Of a stretch of DNA of 48,830 bases, positions 43,420-48,830 are shown in pieces. Under the pieces are notes generated by a model. It had not been told where the DNA came from. It searched no databases and worked only from the letters and a program-made list of their open reading frames with translations. The translations under genes and the position numbers were made by a program. Source of the stretch: Streptococcus saliviloxodontae (GTDB lineage Bacteria; Bacillota; Bacilli; Lactobacillales; Streptococcaceae); the NCBI RefSeq assembly GCF_016908655.1, contig NZ_JAFBEI010000015.1, positions 1 to 48,830 of the forward strand. The letters are read 5' to 3'. The first letter of the stretch is position 1. Every line of letters begins with the position of its first letter.

Positions 43420-43422
43420 AGT

Positions 43423-45477
43423 GTGGAGCATTTGTTACCTTATGTGATTACTTTTTTATTGCTCCTGACCTTATCTAATATCAGCAACCGTCTTTTTCCT
43501 AAGTTGCCTCTTCCTCTGGTGCAGGTTGTTTTGGGAATTGGCGTCGGTCTTTTTCTAGGAAATCATGAGTTATCTTTCTCGTCGGATCTTTTTTTAGCTT
43601 TGGTTATCGGACCGTTACTATTTCGAGAGGCGGCAGAGAGTCATGTGGCTAGCTTGTTGAAGAATTGGCGACTGATTGTTTTCTTAATTTTTCCTGTTGT
43701 TTTTGTGACGACGCTAGGAATTGGTTTTGTTGGTAATGCAGTTTTGTCAGTTATTCCTTTAGCAGCCTTTTTAGCGATTGGAGCAGCTTTGGGGCCGACT
43801 GACCTAGTTGCTTTTGCCTCCCTATCTGGTCGCTTTGCTTTTCCAAAAAAAGTAGAACATATCCTAAAGGGAGAAGGCTTGCTCAATGATGCTTCAGGAT
43901 TGGTTGCTTTTCAAGTTGCCTTGACAGCTCTGGCGACAGGAACTTTTTCTCTTGGTCAAGCGAGTCTATCCCTACTTTTATCAGTTGTAGGAGGAGCACT
44001 GGCTGGTTTTGTAACAGCTAGTCTCCAGCGATATGCACTTCGAGTCCTGTCTGATTTTAGAATTATTGATATTGCCTCGGTTTTGTTGTTAGAATTGAGT
44101 CTACCTTTATTGACCTTCTTTTTGGCTGAAGAAATTCACGCTTCGGGCATTATTGCTGTCGTGGTTGCGGGAATTATGAATGCCGCACGGTTTAAGAAAA
44201 TCACTGTTTTTGCCGCTCAGGTAGATACAGTAACAGAGACGGTTTGGGAAACCGTAACCTTTATGCTGAATGGGTTGGTCTTTTTAATACTAGGTGTCGA
44301 GCTTGCTCAATTGTCTGGACCAGTCCTTGTGGGAAGCTTTGCGCGTAATATCACTCTTCTCTTGGTGGTGTTCAGTTTAACTGCCTTATTATTTGCTTTG
44401 CGTTGGTCGATGATTTGGTTATTCTTTTTGACTTCTAAGAGGCAGCTGGCAAAGCCACTAAAAGAATACCATCGCGAAATTTTAACCCTGACTTTTTCAG
44501 GTGTTAAAGGGACCGTTTCTGTTGCAACGATTTTATTGTTGCCAGCTAGTTTGGATGATTCGGTTTATGCCTTGGTCTTATTCATTGTAGCAGGTGTTAC
44601 CTTGGTTAGTTTTTTATCAGGAATTTTGATTTTACCAAAACTTGCTAAGCCAAAGGAAAATCATGTGGACAATAAGATGCAGATTGCTATCTTGAACGAT
44701 GTTTTGATGATGTTAGAAGCTGATTTACAAAAAGCTAGTCAAAAAGCACCAGTATATGCTGCGATTGATAATTATCACGGGCGTATTGAACAGCTTATTT
44801 TAAAGCAAGAGGATCAACAGATTCAGAAAGACTTGGCTGATTTACAGCTACTGATTTTTTCAATTGAAAGTGATGGCTTGGAGAAGGCTTTTGAAGAGGG
44901 ACGTATCCAAGAAAAAGGCTACCATCTCTATCAGCAATATCTGAGAGGTTTAGAGCATAATATCAATCGAACGGCTACTTCTCAACTACGATATAGTTTT
45001 TTAGTCTTGTTGCGTTTTGTGAGAAGGTCTTGGCATTATCTCATGTTACTAGGTTTTGTTTTCCGAAAAAATGTGAAAGCAGGTGATTTTAGTGAGGCAG
45101 AACGTGAAGATATTATTGACCTTTATTTGGCGAATACTGAGATCATTTTAGAAAGTTTTTACCATCTTAAATCAGTCTATCATCCAAGTTTGATCGAATT
45201 TTTACAGGATTCGCGCCTACGAGAGGCTGAAATTATTGGTACGGGTGTCTTTATTGAGCGTGTTATCGCGCGTGCAAAACCGACTAATGTCGATGAGATG
45301 CTACGTGGCTATTACTTAGAACGTAAACTGATTTCGGAGTATGAATCAGATAATCTCATCAGCCATCGCTATGCTAAACGTTTACGACGTGAGGTCAACG
45401 AGTTAGAATCTTATTCTTTGAAAGATAATTTGAATAGTTTGCCATACGATGTGATGCGCTATGCTCAAAAAAACTAA
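43423..45477 (+). CDS. Na+/H+ antiporter (CPA1/NhaP type)
   Basis: Protein of 684 aa. About twelve membrane segments fill residues 1-410, with the ion-site region GPTDLVAFASL near residue 125 and GEGLLNDASGLVAFQ near residue 148 (the ND pair of CPA1 exchangers) and FSGVKGTVSVATILLLP near residue 365. A cytoplasmic C-terminal part of about 270 residues with several helices follows, as in NhaP/GrsN-type proteins. It should exchange Na+ or K+ for H+ and help pH and salt balance. The start is GTG with TAGGAGGTAAA before it. Confidence 0.92.
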   Translation: MEHLLPYVITFLLLLTLSNISNRLFPKLPLPLVQVVLGIGVGLFLGNHELSFSSDLFLALVIGPLLFREAAESHVASLLKNWRLIVFLIFPVVFVTTLGIGFVGNAVLSVIPLAAFLAIGAALGPTDLVAFASLSGRFAFPKKVEHILKGEGLLNDASGLVAFQVALTALATGTFSLGQASLSLLLSVVGGALAGFVTASLQRYALRVLSDFRIIDIASVLLLELSLPLLTFFLAEEIHASGIIAVVVAGIMNAARFKKITVFAAQVDTVTETVWETVTFMLNGLVFLILGVELAQLSGPVLVGSFARNITLLLVVFSLTALLFALRWSMIWLFFLTSKRQLAKPLKEYHREILTLTFSGVKGTVSVATILLLPASLDDSVYALVLFIVAGVTLVSFLSGILILPKLAKPKENHVDNKMQIAILNDVLMMLEADLQKASQKAPVYAAIDNYHGRIEQLILKQEDQQIQKDLADLQLLIFSIESDGLEKAFEEGRIQEKGYHLYQQYLRGLEHNINRTATSQLRYSFLVLLRFVRRSWHYLMLLGFVFRKNVKAGDFSEAEREDIIDLYLANTEIILESFYHLKSVYHPSLIEFLQDSRLREAEIIGTGVFIERVIARAKPTNVDEMLRGYYLERKLISEYESDNLISHRYAKRLRREVNELESYSLKDNLNSLPYDVMRYAQKN

Positions 45478-45492
45478 AATGGTTGCCAAAGA

Positions 45493-45525
45493 AGAGGCTG
45501 GGACAAAGTCCCAAGCCTCTTTTTG
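45493..45525 (+). terminator. Terminator after the antiporter gene
   Basis: AGAGGCTGGGAC and GTCCCAAGCCTCT pair with one bulged A around AAA, followed by TTTTTG TTT. The GAGGCTGGGAC form recurs as a terminator in streptococcal genomes. The next 190 bases hold no supported gene. Confidence 0.85.
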
Positions 45526-45718
45526 TTTATTATTTTGAGAAAGTTTTACCAGCAGAATCGAATCTCTTCATTGATTTGTTAAAAACTCTCTTAGATGTAC
45601 TTCCTTTCTCTGGTAGTTTTGATTTAAGGAGATTCAATATTAGTCTAGGGGCTATTTATCAAAAAGATGTCTGACGAAAGTCTAGTGTTTTTATTGCTAA
45701 TTTTTTCTTTGACTGGGT

Positions 45719-45724
45719 TATAAT
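45719..45724 (+). promoter_or_regulatory. -10 box of the alcohol dehydrogenase gene
   Basis: TATAAT, 27 bases before the ATG; TTGCTA at 45694-45699 is 19 bases upstream and is a possible -35. Confidence 0.45.
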
Positions 45725-45751
45725 AGATTATACAAGAAAAAGGAGTTAATT

Positions 45752-46795
45752 ATGAAAGTAGCAACATTTATTGAACCTGGTAAAATGACCATTACAGAGA
45801 CAGAGAAATCTCGCATCGAAGAGTCTACTGATGCAGTCATCCGTGTCATCAGAGCGTGTGTCTGTGGGTCTGATTTGTGGTGGTTCCGCGGACAGCAAGA
45901 GAAAAAAACAGGAACTTTTGCAGGTCATGAAGCCATCGGTATTGTCGAAGAAGTAGGAAGTCAAGTTACTGATATCAAGGTTGGCGATTTTGTTATTGCA
46001 CCGTTTACTCATGGTTGCGGTCACTGTGCGGCTTGTCAAGCGGGATTCGATGGTTCTTGTCAAAATTACCAATGGGGTGGAACGCCAATCGGTTATCAGG
46101 CAGAATATCTTCGTTTCAAGCAAGCCAACTGGGCTTTGGTAAAAATCCCTGGACAGCCGTCAGACTACTCAGAGGAGCAATTGAAGTCCTTGCTAACCTT
46201 GTCTGATGTGATGGCGACAGGTTATCATGCAGCTGTGACAGCTGAGGTCAAAGAGGGAGATACTGTCGTTGTCATGGGCGATGGTGCGGTAGGACTTTGT
46301 GCAGTTATCGGTGCTAAACTACGCGGAGCGAAACGTATTATTGCTATGAGCCGTCACCAAGATAGACAAGAGTTGGCACTTGAGTTTGGTGCAACAGATA
46401 TTATTGCTGAGCGAGGCGATGAGGCTGTTGAAAAGGTGCTGGCTTTGACAAATGGTGCAGGCGCAGATGCTATTCTAGAGTGTGTAGGTACAGAGCAGTC
46501 GGTAGATACTGCAGCTAAGGTGGCTCGTCCAGGAGCAGTTATCGGCCGAGTGGGTGTCCCAGAAGATGCTAAAATGGATACAGGCGTTCTTTTTTTCCAT
46601 AATATTGGCTTACGAGGAGGTATTGCCTCTGTGACAGGACCTGATAAAGCCATTTTGTTGGAAGCTGTATTATCAGGTCAGATTAATCCTGGTAAGGTTT
46701 TTACGAAACAGTTTACACTAGAAGAGATTCAAGAGGCCTATGACGCAATGGATCAACGTCAAGCAATCAAATCTTTGGTTGTTGTTAGTGATTAA
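45752..46795 (+). CDS. Zinc-dependent alcohol dehydrogenase family protein
   Basis: Medium-chain dehydrogenase of 347 aa. The catalytic zinc site has Cys in RACVCGSDLWWF near residue 38 and GHEAIG near residue 59. The structural zinc site is HGCGHCAACQAGFDGSC near residue 89. The Rossmann motif VVMGDGAVGLCAV lies near residue 172 (GDGAVG in place of the more common GxGxxG spacing). It should oxidise or reduce a small alcohol or aldehyde with NAD(P); the true substrate is not evident. AAAAAGGAG precedes the ATG. It is monocistronic; its terminator has been split by the interspersed element. Confidence 0.9.
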   Translation: MKVATFIEPGKMTITETEKSRIEESTDAVIRVIRACVCGSDLWWFRGQQEKKTGTFAGHEAIGIVEEVGSQVTDIKVGDFVIAPFTHGCGHCAACQAGFDGSCQNYQWGGTPIGYQAEYLRFKQANWALVKIPGQPSDYSEEQLKSLLTLSDVMATGYHAAVTAEVKEGDTVVVMGDGAVGLCAVIGAKLRGAKRIIAMSRHQDRQELALEFGATDIIAERGDEAVEKVLALTNGAGADAILECVGTEQSVDTAAKVARPGAVIGRVGVPEDAKMDTGVLFFHNIGLRGGIASVTGPDKAILLEAVLSGQINPGKVFTKQFTLEEIQEAYDAMDQRQAIKSLVVVSD

Positions 46796-46814
46796 GTAGG
46801 TAGGATAAGACAAG

Positions 46815-46833
46815 ACTAGATTTTATCTAGTTT
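46815..46833. repeat. Left copy of the duplicated terminator stem
   Basis: ACTAGATTTTATCTAGTTT, a small hairpin (CTAGAT/ATCTAG). It recurs exactly at 47010-47028 on the other side of the element. This copy has lost the T run, because TTTCAG of the element follows. Confidence 0.85.
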
Positions 46834-47010
46834 CAGATTGAAGAAAAAGTCCATTTTGGACAATTTTCTTCAATCTTTTTTCTTTATGTTGAAAATAAAA
46901 AACTCTCAGAAACGCCGAGGTATCAATGTTTCTAAGAGTTTGATGACTTGCTATCTTTCGCAAACTTCTTCAATTTTTTATGTTTTTAGGAGTTTGTCTA
47001 CGTTCTGAAA
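46831..47010 (+). mobile_element. MITE-like ~180-bp element, copy 2
   Basis: 180 bases start TTTCAGATTGAAG and end CTACGTTCTGAAA. The two ends form an imperfect terminal inverted repeat, 17 of 22 matching (TTTCAGA shared exactly, then TCC at the inner edge). It is bounded by the 15-base direct repeat CTAGATTTTATCTAG at 46816-46830 and 47011-47025. Inside, GATTGAAGAAAA/TTTTCTTCAATC with a CTTTTTT tail works as a terminator on the + strand. No ORF. About 96% identical to 37465-37641. The family is not one I recognise (not RUP, BOX or SPRITE by look). Confidence 0.75.
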
Positions 47011-47032
47011 CTAGATTTTATCTAGTTTTTTT
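47010..47032 (+). terminator. Displaced terminator of the alcohol dehydrogenase gene
   Basis: CTAGAT and ATCTAG around TTT, followed by TTTTTTT. This right copy keeps the T run and is probably the original terminator. Confidence 0.75.
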
Positions 47033-47175
47033 ATGTCTTAAAAGCTCTCTGGGATAAATTTGCATTTAAGAGAATGATTATTAAAAAATAGATACCTTTT
47101 CATCTATGTATTCTATAGAAGTCCTTTATTTAAAGCAGTTTGTCTTTGTTAAAAAATCAGAAAATATTTTATTTT

Positions 47176-47203
47176 TTGTTTATTATTTTAGTTATGCTAT
47201 AAT
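47176..47203 (+). promoter_or_regulatory. Promoter of the YSIRK surface protein gene
   Basis: TTGTTT (47176-47181), 16 bases, TATAAT (47198-47203) with extended -10 TG at 47195-47196. A second extended -10, TGCTATAAT at 47230-47238, lies closer to the ATG, so two start points are possible. Confidence 0.55.
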
Positions 47204-47256
47204 GTATAATGAGTAAATTACACCTAGAATGCTATAATAGGAGCTATTAAAAACAG

Positions 47257-48830
47257 ATGTTTTGGAAAGAAAAACAGTTCAAATATTCACTTAGAAAATT
47301 TAGTTTTGGTGCGGCATCAGCTATTGTTGGCGTTGTTGCCTTGATGGGGATCTATCAAGCGCCAGCTGTCCTTGCGGCAACGACAAGTGCAGCCAAAAAA
47401 GAGGTCATCCAATATAAATATGTAATGTATTCCGATCTTACGGATGCTGAAAAAGAAAAGTTAGTAGCTAGTTTGCCTTCGAAAATAGTCAGTGATAGTT
47501 ATGACACTTACTATATGGTTTATCGCACTAAAAACGGGGAAACCTTAAATATCGGTGTCGGTAGTACTAGAAATGGTAAGACTGAGGTTGTCTCTTCAGA
47601 GAAATCTAGTCTTGTCTCTAGTGCAATTGATACGGTAACGTCGAGTGCTGTCGCTAAAGCTATTGATACTGTGTTACCAACAACAGGTTCGAAAGAAAGT
47701 ATCTTAGGGATGCTTGCAGGTGGTGCTATCCTTCTTATCGGAGTGTCATTGTTGAAAGATAAGAAGAAACGTATCGTTTCAAGCCTTATCATCGTTGGTG
47801 GTGCAGGGGTTATCAGCGTCTCTGCCGTGTCAGCGTTAGCTTCCGATGACCTATCTGTGTTTAATAAAACCTATCAATTGTCTGTCGGTGATCCCTTGCC
47901 AGAAATGGAACTAAGCATTGATGGTTATGATTTTGTAGGTTATGTGTTGGTTAATACTGATGAGCAGGAAGTTCCTTCAGTTGACACATTGACAGAATCA
48001 ACGACGACAACGAGTTCTGGAACAACTACAACATCTTTTACAGTTTCAACTGAACTTATGACAACTACAACAGAGTCAAGCACTAGTGCAACAACGAGTT
48101 CGGCTTCACCGACGACTAGCACAGAGTTAACAGAAGAGCCGACGACAGTCACAAGTACGACAGCCACGACAGAGTCGAGCACTAGTGCAACAACGAGTTC
48201 GGACACAAGTACGACCAGTTCAGAAATAACGGAAGAACCAACAACGGTCACAAGTACGACAGCTACGACAGAGTCAAGCACTAGTGCAACAACGAGTTCG
48301 GACACAAGTACGACCAGTTCAGAAATAACGGAAGAACCAACAACGGTCACAAGTACGCCATCAACGACAGAGTCAAGCACTAGTGCAACAACGAGTTCGG
48401 ACACAAGTACGACCAGTTCAGAAATAACAGCAGAGCCGACAACGGTCACAAGTACCACAATGACAGAGTCGAGCACTAGTGCAACAACGAGTTCGGCTTC
48501 ACCGACAACTAGCACAGAAATAACAGCAGAGCCAACAACAGTCACAAGTACGCCATCAACGACAGAGTCGAGCACTAGTGCAACTACTAGTTCGGACACA
48601 AGCACGACTAGCACAGAGTTAACGGAAGAACCACCGACAGTCACAAGTGCGCCATCAACGACAGAGTCAAGCACTAATGCAACAACGAGTTCGGCCTCAC
48701 CGACAACTAGCACAGAAATGACAGAAGAGCCGACGACAGTCACAAGTACGCCATCAACGACAGAGTCGAGCACTAGTGCAACTACTAGTTCGGACACAAG
48801 CACGACTAGCACAGAGTTAACGGAAGAACC
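47257..48830 (+). CDS. YSIRK surface protein with N-terminal LPTTG, two membrane segments and Ser/Thr repeats (partial)
   Basis: At least 524 codons are open to the window edge. The signal peptide carries the YSIRK-type motif YSLRKFSFGAAS at residues 10-21 and likely ends after Ala40. A short domain (residues 50-135, with YKYVMYSDLTDAEKEKLV) leads to LPTTG at 140-144, a membrane segment and KDKKKR at 167-172, then a second hydrophobic segment (173-195). A DPLPEMELSIDGYDFVGY stretch follows and from about residue 250 a Ser/Thr/Glu repeat region. An LPxTG near the N-terminus followed by two membrane segments is the layout of streptococcal IgA1-protease/Zmp (M26) proteins, so a C-terminal protease may lie beyond the edge; that is inference. 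GGAG is 13 bases before ATG, a weak site. Confidence 0.85.
   Translation, partial: MFWKEKQFKYSLRKFSFGAASAIVGVVALMGIYQAPAVLAATTSAAKKEVIQYKYVMYSDLTDAEKEKLVASLPSKIVSDSYDTYYMVYRTKNGETLNIGVGSTRNGKTEVVSSEKSSLVSSAIDTVTSSAVAKAIDTVLPTTGSKESILGMLAGGAILLIGVSLLKDKKKRIVSSLIIVGGAGVISVSAVSALASDDLSVFNKTYQLSVGDPLPEMELSIDGYDFVGYVLVNTDEQEVPSVDTLTESTTTTSSGTTTTSFTVSTELMTTTTESSTSATTSSASPTTSTELTEEPTTVTSTTATTESSTSATTSSDTSTTSSEITEEPTTVTSTTATTESSTSATTSSDTSTTSSEITEEPTTVTSTPSTTESSTSATTSSDTSTTSSEITAEPTTVTSTTMTESSTSATTSSASPTTSTEITAEPTTVTSTPSTTESSTSATTSSDTSTTSTELTEEPPTVTSAPSTTESSTNATTSSASPTTSTEMTEEPTTVTSTPSTTESSTSATTSSDTSTTSTELTEE
48073..48830 (+). repeat. 99-bp tandem repeats in the surface protein gene
   Basis: GAGTC(A/G)AGCACTA begins units at 48073, 48172, 48271, 48370, 48466, 48565, 48664 and 48763. 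All steps are 99 bp except one of 96 bp. Each unit encodes about 33 residues of the form ESSTSATTSS, a variable DTSTTS or ASPTTS block, then E(I/L/M)T(E/A)EPTTVTST. The array continues past the window end, so the copy number is unknown. Confidence 0.95.

Noticed and set aside
45483..45674. 63-codon frame after the antiporter gene
   Set aside because: Its first third is the terminator hairpin 45493-45525; no ribosome-binding site and no recognisable protein.
47940..48812. Minus-strand frame of 290 codons rich in Val/Leu/Ser
   Set aside because: It is the antisense of the 99-bp Ser/Thr repeats; its repeated residues simply mirror the coding strand and it has no start signals.
48073..48830. Regular repeats as a CRISPR array
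   Set aside because: Units are contiguous 99-bp coding repeats in frame with the YSIRK protein, with no unique spacers.

Overview
The window is a chromosomal segment of a low-GC streptococcus. Gene content and order (rgpA-F, gor, nifS-thiI, rplU-prp-rpmA, cpsY-lspA-rluD, pyrR-pyrP-pyrB-carA-carB) match the arrangement I know from Streptococcus mutans and relatives. The secreted alpha-carbonic anhydrase and the Ser/Thr-repeat YSIRK protein lean towards the salivarius group; that species-level guess is inference only. No rRNA, tRNA, CRISPR array or prophage was seen.

Layout. (1) 1-12,056: rhamnose-glucose cell-wall polysaccharide locus. It holds RgpA/B/E/F glycosyltransferases, the RgpC/D ABC exporter, a GacH/SccH-like glycerol-phosphate transferase and two multi-pass GT-C-like membrane proteins. 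(2) 12,057-20,119: glutathione reductase, FolC, a small Ser/Thr-rich membrane protein, the NifS-ThiI tRNA thiolation pair, a CapA-type protein and an acetyltransferase. (3) 20,150-25,264: L21 leader with rplU-prp-rpmA, where Prp trims the L27 N-terminus, then an acetyltransferase, CpsY, LspA, RluD and a TVP38-type membrane protein. (4) 25,259-25,889: an internally deleted insertion sequence between long direct repeats, just upstream of the pyr promoter. (5) 25,893-33,608: the pyrimidine operon with a PyrR attenuator and an unusually long, hairpin-rich gap between carA and carB. (6) 33,607-37,310: an OhrR/MarR-type regulator divergent from a four-gene redox-repair operon, with a matching operator in each promoter. 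(7) 37,311-38,097: a 790-base region without a protein gene. It holds one copy of a ~180-bp interspersed element and, most notably, an apparent small-RNA gene whose promoter carries three ComE/BlpR/AgrA-like direct repeats and whose transcript has three CU-rich stretches. (8) 38,098-46,795: acetyltransferase, orphan ORF, alpha-carbonic anhydrase, membrane proteins, a DUF2974 hydrolase-like protein, a Na+/H+ antiporter and a zinc alcohol dehydrogenase. (9) 46,796-48,830: a second copy of the ~180-bp element inserted into a terminator, then the start of a large YSIRK surface protein. That protein has its LPTTG motif near the N-terminus, followed by two membrane segments and 99-bp Ser/Thr repeats that run off the window.

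The most interesting points are the putative LytTR-box-controlled small RNA at 37,849-38,064, the ~180-bp MITE-like repeat with terminal inverted repeats and a duplicated terminator stem, the IS1202-like remnant with 25-26-bp target duplication, the duplicated 3' end of gor, and the structured carA-carB gap in front of a carB that has no Shine-Dalgarno sequence.
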